Source of the DNA: Phycisphaerae bacterium
GTDB taxonomy: Bacteria; Planctomycetota; Phycisphaerae; UBA1845
Reading direction: 5' to 3'
NCBI GenBank assembly: GCA_029260135.1
Contig: JAJDDV010000110.1
Coordinates: 1 to 64,000 of the forward strand
DNA: 64,000 nt
Part shown: piece by piece, positions 51,313 through 61,456 of the stretch
Layout of the letters: every line of letters begins with the position of its first letter
Numbering within the stretch: position 1 is the stretch's first letter
The notes under the pieces: generated by a model
What the model saw: the letters and a program-made list of their open reading frames with translations, nothing else
Databases searched by the model: none
Told to the model about the DNA's origin: nothing
Position numbers and translations under genes: made by a program

Positions 51313-53565
51313 CTACGGACAGGTCGGGACGGGTCCCGGCGGGAACGGATACTCCGCTCCTCCGAACGCATCGAGCACGAAGACCAGTTCCAGCGTCGAG
51401 ATGAGGTGATCGAGCTTGGGTTCCGGGCCAGTGGACGCTCCAACGAGATCAACGACAGTCTTGCTCGGCGCGAGGGGATCGCCCAGGAACTTCTGAAAGG
51501 TTGCCGTGATGTCAAACACGTTGATCAGGTCATCCGGCGGAAGAAACTCCGCGCCGGCCAGAACAGCCAGGTCCGCCCAACCGGACGTGGCGATCGGCAG
51601 CGGTGGCGAAAAGTTGCCCTCCGCACCCATATCGCAGAGCGCGTTGACGAACTGAATGTCGTAGGTTGCAGCATGGTCGATCGGTCCCGTCGTCGTGAGC
51701 AGGGTACTGGGCACGATGGCTTCGTGCTGAACATGGATGACGGCGTCCGGGCAGTCGGCCGGTGTCACGCATGGGTCACCCGCGTTCAGGCTGCCATGAC
51801 AAATGCCGTTCGAACAGAAGCCGCGAAGCAACGTCCAGTCCATAACGTGCGGGTCACATTGCAGTGTCGCTGCGAGGTAGCCAGGCGCCGATTCGGATGG
51901 CGTGCAGGAGGCCGGGTCTTGACTGGCCAGCTCGCAGACGCCGAACGGTTCACCCACCCACAGTTGCGTACCATTCCAGGTGTCAAAGGGGGCGGGCAGG
52001 CTTGCGAATGTCAAGCGAATGGCCTGGAGCTGTCCGGGATCTCCCCCGGCGATGGAAAGATAGCGGGACTTTCGGTAGACGACCGGCGTTCCCAGTGTGT
52101 CGTGGCTCATCTGAGGGACCGGCGCAGCCGAGGGTCCGCAACTTCCAACGTTGATCTTTGCCGGAACGTGGAGCGCGGCGATCGGTTGGTCGAGGTCATC
52201 CAGAAGCGTTGTGTCAGGCGCCGCGTCGAATCCAAAGATGTAGGTGCCTGCAGCACCGGCCGGAACGTCGACGACGAGCGACCCGGCATAGCGCAATCCG
52301 CCTGCGTCTGTGACCGAGGAGGTAATCGTCCTGGCTCCCCAGCGATAATCGGGGATGGATCCCAGGTCGACAGCCGCCGCGGCGACCTCACCGGCGAAGA
52401 TAAAATCGCCCCGGGATTGGTCGATAAACGCGGCCATGCATTGCTGCCCCAATCCGACATCCATGCACGGTGCCCCCGGGCCGAATGCCGCTTCGCATTC
52501 GGCGTTGCCGGTACATGCGATGACGGGCGGGGCCAGGTCGGTGCCGATGCCGTTCGTGTAACTTGCGACGTCCAGAAAGATGTCGTAGACGTTCAGAGGT
52601 AGCGGGGTCCATCGAGAGACGTAGAGCTCGAGCGTTACGGTGGACCCTGCCGTTACGGTGATGTCGTTACCGACGCCGCCGACGGGGCGGAATTCTATCG
52701 TCGGTTCGGGGATCCGAATCTTCGCGGGTACGAGTGTCACATTCGGGATGAACTGGTTGTTCTGGTTGACGAGAATCGTGAACTCTCCCGGACGAAATCC
52801 GACGGTGAATTCTCCGGCGGCGTCCGCCGACGTCTCGAGTCGAAGCGTTCCGGCGTAGGCGCCGCCCGCGGGAAAGGGGTCAGGCGGCGGGAGGGCAACG
52901 CCGGTGGCCACGACACTCGCATAGGTGTAGTCAGGTGTAGTCATATCGAGGGTCACCAAATCGCCGTCGGCACCAATGAACACATAATCGGGCCGGTTTA
53001 TGTAGATGAAGCCCGGCGTGCAATTCGTTGGATCGGTAGGGAAGCCACAGCTCGGGCCTTGGCACGCCTCAATCGGCGATTCCGGGCAATCGGAGTTGAC
53101 GTTGCAGGCGACGCCGGTGTTGCTACAGATGCCGCCGAAGGACGTCGTGCAATCGCCGTCGGTCGTGCAGGAAGCCAACGTCGGCGCGAGGGACCCCTGC
53201 AGTCCGCTGGTGAATCCAGAAGAGTCGATCATGGCTTGCCACGCCAGCAGTGTCGTACCGTTGTTGTCGGGATCCCAGCTGCTGAAGCGAACCTCGAACT
53301 CGAGACCGTGGACACCACGGGGAAGCGTGATGGTGTCGCCGTTGATCGAGCCGGCGCTCGTACTGACGGGGACAAGCGAGATGGTGGTGCCGGTTTGCGA
53401 GAAGCCGCGCGCGTCGACGTTCGCGGACACATGTACTTCATTGTCCAATGCTCCGTCGACGCGACGCTGCGCAAATGCGTGACCGGTTCCCCCACAGATG
53501 CCGATCAGCCAAAATGCTGTGAGCTGACATCGAAACGTTCGTCGGAATCGTGCTGACATGATCAT
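51313..53565 (-). CDS. Large secreted protein with cohesin-like domains and dockerin-like end
   Basis: A 750-residue exported protein. Starts at ATG 53565 or ATG 53559 (MIMSARFRR), before a signal peptide ending near HAFAQ. Two beta-sandwich blocks (about 50-280 and 310-500) carry cohesin-like sequence (LELYVSRWTPLPLNVYDIFLDV) plus cysteine inserts listing DCTTSFGGICSNTGVAC. The C-terminal ~90 residues (DLINVFDITATFQKFLG... TLELVFVLDAFGGAEYPFP) match the dockerin-like module frequent at the ends of planctomycete surface proteins. Likely surface-located; function unknown. It is divergent from the beta-helix protein at 54168. Confidence 0.75.
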   Translation of the reverse strand: MIMSARFRRTFRCQLTAFWLIGICGGTGHAFAQRRVDGALDNEVHVSANVDARGFSQTGTTISLVPVSTSAGSINGDTITLPRGVHGLEFEVRFSSWDPDNNGTTLLAWQAMIDSSGFTSGLQGSLAPTLASCTTDGDCTTSFGGICSNTGVACNVNSDCPESPIEACQGPSCGFPTDPTNCTPGFIYINRPDYVFIGADGDLVTLDMTTPDYTYASVVATGVALPPPDPFPAGGAYAGTLRLETSADAAGEFTVGFRPGEFTILVNQNNQFIPNVTLVPAKIRIPEPTIEFRPVGGVGNDITVTAGSTVTLELYVSRWTPLPLNVYDIFLDVASYTNGIGTDLAPPVIACTGNAECEAAFGPGAPCMDVGLGQQCMAAFIDQSRGDFIFAGEVAAAAVDLGSIPDYRWGARTITSSVTDAGGLRYAGSLVVDVPAGAAGTYIFGFDAAPDTTLLDDLDQPIAALHVPAKINVGSCGPSAAPVPQMSHDTLGTPVVYRKSRYLSIAGGDPGQLQAIRLTFASLPAPFDTWNGTQLWVGEPFGVCELASQDPASCTPSESAPGYLAATLQCDPHVMDWTLLRGFCSNGICHGSLNAGDPCVTPADCPDAVIHVQHEAIVPSTLLTTTGPIDHAATYDIQFVNALCDMGAEGNFSPPLPIATSGWADLAVLAGAEFLPPDDLINVFDITATFQKFLGDPLAPSKTVVDLVGASTGPEPKLDHLISTLELVFVLDAFGGAEYPFPPGPVPTCP

Positions 53566-54167
53566 TGTCTCGTACCCCCAAACTTCGTCCGCTGTCCAAG
53601 ATATCGTTGTGCATGCGAAGAATTGAATTCGCGATGCCCGATTTCCGGGATTCTGACAGGGGACGTCGCATCCCAGCCAGTCACCGGTCACACATCAGTT
53701 GTCGAGACGAAATCTCCGTTGGCCCGATTTCGAGCCCATATCGTACCGACAAAGACTCACAGGATTCAAGCGAAGAATGGGTACTTCGGTGGTTTTTTTC
53801 ACTCATATGCACTTTCATCGATCTCATTTCGGCCCTGAAGACCCGTGATCGAGGTTCGTGGGGCGACTCGGTGCCACCGGTCGCGCACCCATCGGCAGGC
53901 GGCGATTTGCATTCATGGGCGATCCGGCCGGCTGGGATTCACGATCCCGCGACAAGGGCGTCTTTCTTCACCATGGCGTTGACGGAACCTCCGTGCCTGC
54001 AGGAGCTTGCGCGCAAGTCGCTGAGCAGCTTACCTTCGGACAGTCGATGTCTTCTCCAATTCACGGTCTTGACGGTTCGGCGGTGGACCGAAGATACTGC
54101 GGCTTCGCGGTCCGCGGCGCAGAAGAATCATCCACACACATTCGCGCAACGGGTGAAGGGAGCGGTC
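53566..54167. other. Intergenic region between divergent secreted-protein genes
   Basis: These 602 bases contain the promoters for both neighbours. A plus-strand in-frame extension from 53565 to 54168 has no signal peptide or family features and is treated as noncoding. Confidence 0.5.
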
Positions 54168-55550
54168 ATGTACAGAGGTCTGGGGCTTGGCATTGTCGTC
54201 GCGACGGTTCTGTCTTGTCGAGTTGAAGCTGGAATCATTCGGGTCCCGTCCGAGGCGCCGACCGTTCAGATCGCCATTCAATTGGCGCATCCGTTCGATA
54301 CGATCATCGTCGCGCCGGGGGTCTATTTCGAGGCGATCCACTTCGGCGGCAAGGTCATCGCCGTGCAGAGTGAGGACCCCCACGACGCAGCGACGGTGGC
54401 AACCACGGTGATCGACGCGGGTGGTCTGGGAACGGTGGTGACGCTGGCAGGTTCGGAGGGGAGTGTTCATTCCACGTTGAACGGGTTTACGGTTCAACAT
54501 GGAACGATCGGGATTGACGGCAACGGGACACAGGCAACGATTCAGAACTGCGTGGTGCGCGAGAACTCGTCGATCGGGCTGTTCGATGTACAAGGTGACA
54601 TTCGGAACTGTGAGGTTCTCGACAACGCGAATGTCGGTCTGTGGGAGTGTCACGGAACGATTCAGCGATGTCGGATTGGGGGAAGCATCGACGGTTTGCT
54701 AGAGTGCGACGGGTCGTTGTTGGACTCGTTGGTCTTGGGGCCTGGCGACGTTCGGGCTGCGGCGGCGGACGGACATGGTCTTCGAGAGTGTCACGGTATC
54801 GTCGAGCGTGGTGTCATCTCGGGTCATGGCAGGAACGGGCTGACGATGTGTAACGTCACCATTCGCCAATCGATCATCTCCGGAAACGGCGGCGATGGAC
54901 TCTATCATTGCCACGGCGAGCGGATCGAGAACTCGGTGGTTGCGGGAAACCAACAGCACGGTGTGGCGTATTCGTCGCTCGATGTTCTGCACTGCACGAT
55001 CACGGGCAATCGTGGGTGCGGCCTGTCGTTTCATCAAGGCGGCAGGATCGAGCACTGTATCATCTGGCGTAATGACGCCGGCGCACTCTTGAATTCCGTC
55101 ACGCCGACGTTCTCGGGCACGGTCCATCCGTACTTTCTCCAGCCGGGTCATTGGGATCCACTCGGCGATGTGTGGATCGAGGGTGACTACCATGTCGCGC
55201 CGGATTCGCCTTACATCGACGCGGGTGACCCGCATTACGGTGCGGGGCCGTCTGATGCCGACCTGGACCTGGATGGTTTTCCACGGGTCGCAGGGGATCG
55301 GATCGACATCGGCGCCTACGAGTTCCAGACGCCGTGCGTGGGAAGTGATTTCGACGGCGACGGTCACGCAGACCCGTGTGACGGCGACGTCGACAATGAC
55401 GGCATCGGTAACTCGCTGGACGCGTGCGACTTCACACCGGCGGCCATTCCTGTCGATGCCGCCGGCCGCCCGATGGGTGATCTGAATCTGGATTGCCGCG
55501 TGGATCTTCGGGACTACGCTTCGTGGCAGCGGACGATTACAGGGCCGTAG
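54168..55550 (+). CDS. Secreted right-handed beta-helix protein with calcium-type repeats
   Basis: A 460-residue protein starting at ATG 54168 after AAGGGAG. The signal peptide (about 1-20, VLSCRVEAG) is followed by beta-helix coils (about 25-350; for example IQNCVVRENSSIGL, IENSVVAGNQQHGV, LHCTITGNRGCGL) and an end block RIDIGAYEFQT. A thrombospondin-type-3-like segment DFDGDGHADPCDGDVDNDGIG and a dockerin-like GDLNLDCRVDLRDYASW complete it. Such folds bind or degrade polysaccharides, but no catalytic motif was seen. Ends two bases from the convergent next gene. Confidence 0.85.
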   Translation: MYRGLGLGIVVATVLSCRVEAGIIRVPSEAPTVQIAIQLAHPFDTIIVAPGVYFEAIHFGGKVIAVQSEDPHDAATVATTVIDAGGLGTVVTLAGSEGSVHSTLNGFTVQHGTIGIDGNGTQATIQNCVVRENSSIGLFDVQGDIRNCEVLDNANVGLWECHGTIQRCRIGGSIDGLLECDGSLLDSLVLGPGDVRAAAADGHGLRECHGIVERGVISGHGRNGLTMCNVTIRQSIISGNGGDGLYHCHGERIENSVVAGNQQHGVAYSSLDVLHCTITGNRGCGLSFHQGGRIEHCIIWRNDAGALLNSVTPTFSGTVHPYFLQPGHWDPLGDVWIEGDYHVAPDSPYIDAGDPHYGAGPSDADLDLDGFPRVAGDRIDIGAYEFQTPCVGSDFDGDGHADPCDGDVDNDGIGNSLDACDFTPAAIPVDAAGRPMGDLNLDCRVDLRDYASWQRTITGP

Positions 55551-55552
55551 GT

Positions 55553-55957
55553 TCAGTTGACCTTGTCGGCCAGTCGTCCCAGTGCGACGTAGGTCCAGAT
55601 CAGTGCGCCGGCGGGGACACCGAGCTTCAGAATGAACGGCAGCAACGAGACGAAGTGATCCCACCAACCCAGTGAGTCATCCGAGGTCGCGACGAGGATC
55701 ACCTTGAACGCGATGGGAAGTGCGAAGAGCAGCACGACGGGGATGTAGAGCCAGAAGTAGAACGCGGATGTCGTCTCGACGCAGGCTGCGGCTTTCTTTC
55801 TTGCGTAGAGATTGACGAAGACAGCCACGACTACGGCGCCGATCCCGCCGACCCATTGCCGGCCGTCCTTGACGATTTCGAAGAGATACAGCACGATCAG
55901 CCAGACGATCACGAACTTGATGGCTGTCTGAATGCGGCTGATGCTTTTGTTGGGCAT
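55553..55957 (-). CDS. Small four-helix membrane protein, unknown function
   Basis: A 134-residue protein from ATG 55957 with hydrophobic helices at about 11-28, 36-52, 66-86 and 104-125. An upstream start at 56020 gives an unlikely basic extension. No family recognised. It converges on the beta-helix gene with a two-base gap, so transcripts probably overlap. Confidence 0.65.
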   Translation of the reverse strand: MPNKSISRIQTAIKFVIVWLIVLYLFEIVKDGRQWVGGIGAVVVAVFVNLYARKKAAACVETTSAFYFWLYIPVVLLFALPIAFKVILVATSDDSLGWWDHFVSLLPFILKLGVPAGALIWTYVALGRLADKVN

Positions 55958-56318
55958 GGTTGATTCTCGCACGGCGACCGTGGCCAGCGACGGCGCCGAA
56001 TGCCCATGGCGCGCTCGCATGGACGGGGTTTGTCGCCACCCTCGCTATCGACACCACACACATGTTCTCGACACGTGGGAGCGGCGATTCGGAGGGGGAC
56101 GGGACTCAGAGCGTGTTCGAAAAGCCCTTTCCGAGCCCCGCACGTACGGAAGTGGTCTTACAATTCCCGCAAGAAACCGCTCCCTCACGGGTCCTGCAAT
56201 CCCCGCAAGAAACCGCTCCCTCACGGTCACGGCTCTGTTCAGTCGCCGCCTTCTTAGATGCGATCGTAGTCCGATAACTTATTCTCGTCGTGGCGGTTGG
56301 TAGGGGAGTTGACGGCGA
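55958..56318. other. Intergenic region with tandem repeats
   Basis: No gene supported. Contains the 36-base tandem repeat at 56161-56232 and a further short dispersed repeat continuing to 56235. Confidence 0.5.
56161..56232. repeat. Two tandem 36-base units
   Basis: CAAT(T/C)CCCGCAAGAAACC... occurs at 56161-56196 and 56197-56232, nearly identical. The second half of the unit (CCGCTCCCTCACGG) also matches 13004-13026, so it is part of a dispersed family. Confidence 0.75.
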
Positions 56319-57893
56319 TTACCCCTCGACCTTCGTTTTCAGGGGCGTGTTGGCCAGGATCGGCGCGGGGGCGTCGTCGGCGCGGAGGCTCCACTTGCCA
56401 AAGAAGCTGCGGAAGAGGATGCCGACTCGATAGGCGTGGCGGCGCCAGTCGAAGTGGCCGCTGAAGAGCATGAAGAACGCCTTGGAGGCGATGCCCGCGC
56501 GGAGCATCCGCAGTTTGGTTTTTTCGCTGATGCCCAGCGAGCTGAGGTCGATGCCGAGGTAGTCTTTGTTGCGGTTCCAGTTGTCCAGGACCTGTGCGGC
56601 GGATTTGAAACCGTGGCGGTCGACAATCTCCTGGAGCGGTGCGCCGGGCATGGGCGTGGCGATCGACCAGGTCATGTAGCTGACGCGGCGCCTCAGAAAC
56701 TGCTTCCAGACCCACCAGAGTGACCGGCGGATTTCCTTGGGCGTTTCGTACTGGAGTTGTCCGTCGCGCTCCCAAAGCTGGAAGGCCATCATGAAAAGAA
56801 GCACGCGAATCTTGTGGGTTTTGAGGAACGACAGGCATTGCTCGGTCTGGGCGACGGTGATTTTCTTTTCGATGCCGTCCAGCACGCGGTCGTTGGCGCT
56901 CTCGACGCCGAGATGTACGAGCCACATGTTCATGCGTTTGAAGAGATAGGCCAGTTCGTCGTCGATCTTGTCGGCGCGGAGGTTGGATTGGAAGAAGAGG
57001 TCTTCGTGTCCGAGGTCGCCGATGGCGCGGCAGACCTCTTTGGCCCAGGGCAAGGTAACATTGATTTCGTCGGAGACGATCTTTATTTCCCGTACGCCGA
57101 GGCGGTAGAGCCAGTCCACTTCCTGTGCGATGTTCTCCGGCGAGCGCAGTCGAACATAGGGTTTGGCCGCGCGCCAGACGGGTAGCGAGCAGAAGGTACA
57201 TTTATAAGGGCACCCGCGGCTGATCACGATGCACGACTGCCTGTTGGACCTGCAGTAGTGTTGGCCGACGAACTTGCTGAAGTCGATGCGTTCCCAAGCC
57301 ATGAAGGGCAGTTCGTCGAGATCGATGGTGGTTCGGGGCGTTCCGGTGTGGCGCGGACCGTCGTCGGTTCGAAGCAGCAGGCCCGGAATGCTCGCAAAGT
57401 CGCGATCGCCGCCGATCATTTCGTTGACGATGTCAGCGAGGGTCATCTCGCCTTCACCGATGCAGACCACATCGGCGAGGGATTCTTCGAGCACGTCTTG
57501 GGGAGCGGCTGTGGGATGCGGTCCGCCGGCGACGATCAGCATCTGGGGAAAGCGACGTTTGAGTTCGTTGATCGTTTCGTACGCGACGCGCTGGGTTAGA
57601 AACGTGAAGCTCAGTCCGTAGACGGCGGGCTGTTGCTCTTCGATGACTCGAATGTGATCCTCGATGCCATGGAACTGATCGAGGAAGAGAATGTCGTCGT
57701 CTGTCAGCGGGGTCCGCTCGCGCAAGTAGGAGACGAGCTGTAACAGGCCCAGATTGGGATAGGCCTTGTCGTAGTCGTCGTTTTTGGCGGGCGGGTCGGC
57801 CAGAACGACTCTTAGGGGTTGTGTGGGCACGTCGACCCGATCTGAGGTCGGCGTCGAGCCCGCGATCGGTAGTGATATTGCTATTTGGGTCAT
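56319..57893 (-). CDS. B12-binding domain radical SAM protein
   Basis: A 524-residue protein with an N-terminal cobalamin-binding-type domain (about 28-150, LRVVLADPPAKND, VAGGPHPTAAP, CIGEGEMTL) and a radical SAM core with C-x3-C-x2-C (SRGCPYKCTFC). C-terminal helical region follows (about 420-520). Related enzymes carry out methyl transfer or ring rearrangement in lipid, antibiotic and pigment synthesis; the substrate cannot be told. It is a lone gene, divergent from the LOG gene. The start ATG 57893 lacks a clear ribosome binding site. Confidence 0.85.
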   Translation of the reverse strand: MTQIAISLPIAGSTPTSDRVDVPTQPLRVVLADPPAKNDDYDKAYPNLGLLQLVSYLRERTPLTDDDILFLDQFHGIEDHIRVIEEQQPAVYGLSFTFLTQRVAYETINELKRRFPQMLIVAGGPHPTAAPQDVLEESLADVVCIGEGEMTLADIVNEMIGGDRDFASIPGLLLRTDDGPRHTGTPRTTIDLDELPFMAWERIDFSKFVGQHYCRSNRQSCIVISRGCPYKCTFCSLPVWRAAKPYVRLRSPENIAQEVDWLYRLGVREIKIVSDEINVTLPWAKEVCRAIGDLGHEDLFFQSNLRADKIDDELAYLFKRMNMWLVHLGVESANDRVLDGIEKKITVAQTEQCLSFLKTHKIRVLLFMMAFQLWERDGQLQYETPKEIRRSLWWVWKQFLRRRVSYMTWSIATPMPGAPLQEIVDRHGFKSAAQVLDNWNRNKDYLGIDLSSLGISEKTKLRMLRAGIASKAFFMLFSGHFDWRRHAYRVGILFRSFFGKWSLRADDAPAPILANTPLKTKVEG

Positions 57894-58139
57894 TGGCGCT
57901 ACGAGTTATCGGAAACGCGGGCACCCAGCTTGACGAAGCCTTCGCGTGGAACCTCCCTTACCGTCGGACGTTACCATCGAATAAACGTTCGGTTTTGCCT
58001 CACATCAGGGGCGACGAGGCTGGAAATGTCGAAGGAGGCCCCCACGATCACCGATGCAGAACATAGGCATTCCGCCTAGAATTTATCGGTCTGTTTTGAT
58101 GACGAGCGCGGCATACGGGGAAACGGGAGAAATCGCTGC

Positions 58140-59186
58140 ATGAAAGACGCGGCCGGCGAACATAGAACGGTGGAGGATCGACGACAGGGGCGATCGGCGG
58201 CGATCAAGGAGTTCCTTGGCAAGTACGCCGCCTGCGACGATGAAGACCAGCTTTTTCAGATGATCGTTACGATCTGCCGGTTGGCCGCCGACGGGGCCGA
58301 CCGCGGTGATCTGAAGATCCTCAACTCGGCGCTGAAGGAGCTGCGCTACGCGTTCAAGGTCTTCGCGCCGTATACGGAAGTCCCGAAGGTCAGTATTTTC
58401 GGTTCGGCGCGTACGGGCGAGGATCATCCGCAGTATCTCCAGGCGAAGAAGTTCGCCGAGTTGATCCAGGGCGAAGGGTGGATGGTGATCACCGGTGCCG
58501 GCGACGGCATCATGCGCGCCGGTCACCACGGCGCCAGTCGTCAGTCGAGCTTCGGCGTGGCGATCAGTCTGCCGTTCGAGCAGGCGACCAACACGATCAT
58601 TGCGAACGACCCCAAGCTCGTACACTTCAAGTACTTTTTCACGCGGAAACTCGTCTTCGTCAAAGAGGCCAAAGCGATCGTGTTGTTTCCCGGGGGTTTC
58701 GGTACGCAGGACGAGGGGTTCGAGTCTCTGACGCTGATTCAGACGCTCAAGGCGGCGCCCGCGCCAGTGGTTCTCTGCGACGAGCCGGGTGGAACCTACT
58801 GGACGAAGTGGCGTTCGTTCGTGGAGACGGGGCTCCTGGACGCCGGAATGATCGATCCGGAAGACCTGGGGTTGTTCCACGTGACGGACTCGGCCGAGGA
58901 CGCCGTCGGCGAGATTGTGCGGTTCTACCGGGTCTATCATTCTTCGCGTTACGTGGGCGAGCAGCTTGTTTTCCGCCTTCAGCGACCGCTTTCTGTGGAA
59001 ACGGTCACAGAAATCAACGACACGTTCGCCGATATCCTCAAAGAGGGTCGCTACGAGCAAGTGGGCGGTCCGCTGGACGGCGAAGACGGCGCGTATCCCG
59101 GGAAGTCGAGGCTGGTCTTCGTGTTTAATCGTCGAAGCGCCGGGCGACTGCGGCAGTTGATCCGTAGAATCAATGAGGAACCTTAA
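58140..59186 (+). CDS. LOG family protein (nucleoside monophosphate phosphoribohydrolase type)
   Basis: A 348-residue protein. The core (about 80-250) has the LOG family motifs VSIFGSARTG, TGAGDGIMRAG and LFPGGFGTQDEGFE (PGGxGTxxE), with FTRKLVF. Family members hydrolyse nucleotide N-glycosidic bonds (cytokinin-activating or AMP-type). The N-terminal 75 residues and the C-terminal extension are longer than in short LOG proteins and place it in the large LOG subgroup. It is not obviously coupled to neighbours. Confidence 0.85.
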   Translation: MKDAAGEHRTVEDRRQGRSAAIKEFLGKYAACDDEDQLFQMIVTICRLAADGADRGDLKILNSALKELRYAFKVFAPYTEVPKVSIFGSARTGEDHPQYLQAKKFAELIQGEGWMVITGAGDGIMRAGHHGASRQSSFGVAISLPFEQATNTIIANDPKLVHFKYFFTRKLVFVKEAKAIVLFPGGFGTQDEGFESLTLIQTLKAAPAPVVLCDEPGGTYWTKWRSFVETGLLDAGMIDPEDLGLFHVTDSAEDAVGEIVRFYRVYHSSRYVGEQLVFRLQRPLSVETVTEINDTFADILKEGRYEQVGGPLDGEDGAYPGKSRLVFVFNRRSAGRLRQLIRRINEEP

Positions 59187-59274
59187 AACGGAACGGTTAC
59201 CGAGGCGCTGCCACACGGGATGATGGCGGCCTGGGGCTGAGTTTGGTTTCGACTCGAAAGAAGGAGCTACGCCG

Positions 59275-60399
<1,125 letters not shown>

Positions 60400-60493
60400 C
60401 GAGTGCCGAAGGGCGAATGGCGAACGGTCTCTGGCGACGAGCGCTTGACAGCACGGACCCTGCTTCTGAGTTCGCCGTTTTTCGTTCGCCGGA

Positions 60494-61450
60494 ATGAAGC
60501 AGGCCATGAGTGAAGGAAGACCGGACTATCACAAGTACCTTGACCCCAAGGTGCTCAGCAAGGTGAGCAGCCTCGAGCTGCGGGCCCGACTGGTCGTGGA
60601 AGGGTTCTTCAGCGGGATGCATCACAGCCCGCACCACGGCGCCTCGGTCGAGTTCGCCGACTACCGTGCGTACACGCAGGGAGACGATCTTCGCCACATC
60701 GATTGGAAGGTCTACGGCAAGACGGACAAGTACTACGTCAAGGAATACGAACAAGAGACGAATCTCGAGTTGATGCTCGTCGTCGACGGTAGTGAATCGA
60801 TGAACTACCGCTCAGATCCGGACGGGTTGACGAAATACCACTATGCCGTGACCGCCGCCGCCGCCATCGCGTTTCTCGCGGTTCAGCAGCAGGATTCGGT
60901 CGGTCTCACGCTCTTCGATTCACAGATTGTACAGTTTCTGCGGCCTTCCAACGCTGCGCATCAGTGGAGGGTGCTTGCCGCCGAGCTCGCAGGTCACAAA
61001 GGACGGGCCAAGACGTCGATCGGGCGAGTTCTCCAGGAGTTGACCGAACGCGTCGGGCACCGCATGTTGATCATTCTGATCAGTGATCTGTTCGACGACG
61101 CCGACGACTTGTTCCGCGGCTTCAAGCATCTCCGCTTTCGTCGGCACGAGTTGATGATCTGGAACGTCTGGGATCGAGCGGAGCTGACCTTTCCGTTCAG
61201 CGGTCCGACGATGTTCGAAGGGCTCGAATCCACCGGACGGTTGCTGGCGGAATCACGAAACCTCCAGGCTCGCTACTTGGATGAGGTGAAGTCGTTTCGC
61301 AACCGTCTGCAGGTCGGCTGTGGGCAAGTGCAGGCGGATCTGGCGTTCTTCGACACGGCGACGCCATTGGATGTGGCGCTGAGCGGATATCTGTCGACGC
61401 GAAGTGCGAGGCTTCGACAGCGATCCTCGCGCATTCTGGGGGGAGGCTAG
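60494..61450 (+). CDS. DUF58 (vWA-like) domain protein
   Basis: A 318-residue protein of the DUF58 family, with FSGMHHSPHHGASVEFADYRAYTQGDDLRHIDWKVY signature parts (shown here in short: HHGASVEFADYR and DLRHIDWKVYGK) and the MIDAS-like VVDGSESM. It is the usual partner of MoxR ATPases, of unknown precise role. It starts at ATG 60494 after a 94-base gap from moxR and lies six bases before the BatA gene. Confidence 0.9.
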   Translation: MKQAMSEGRPDYHKYLDPKVLSKVSSLELRARLVVEGFFSGMHHSPHHGASVEFADYRAYTQGDDLRHIDWKVYGKTDKYYVKEYEQETNLELMLVVDGSESMNYRSDPDGLTKYHYAVTAAAAIAFLAVQQQDSVGLTLFDSQIVQFLRPSNAAHQWRVLAAELAGHKGRAKTSIGRVLQELTERVGHRMLIILISDLFDDADDLFRGFKHLRFRRHELMIWNVWDRAELTFPFSGPTMFEGLESTGRLLAESRNLQARYLDEVKSFRNRLQVGCGQVQADLAFFDTATPLDVALSGYLSTRSARLRQRSSRILGGG

Positions 61451-61456
61451 ATCGGG

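Noticed and set aside
55553-56020. Upstream start at 56020 for the small membrane protein
   Set aside because: The extra 21 residues are basic and low in hydrophobicity, whereas MPNKS at 55957 begins just before the first helix.
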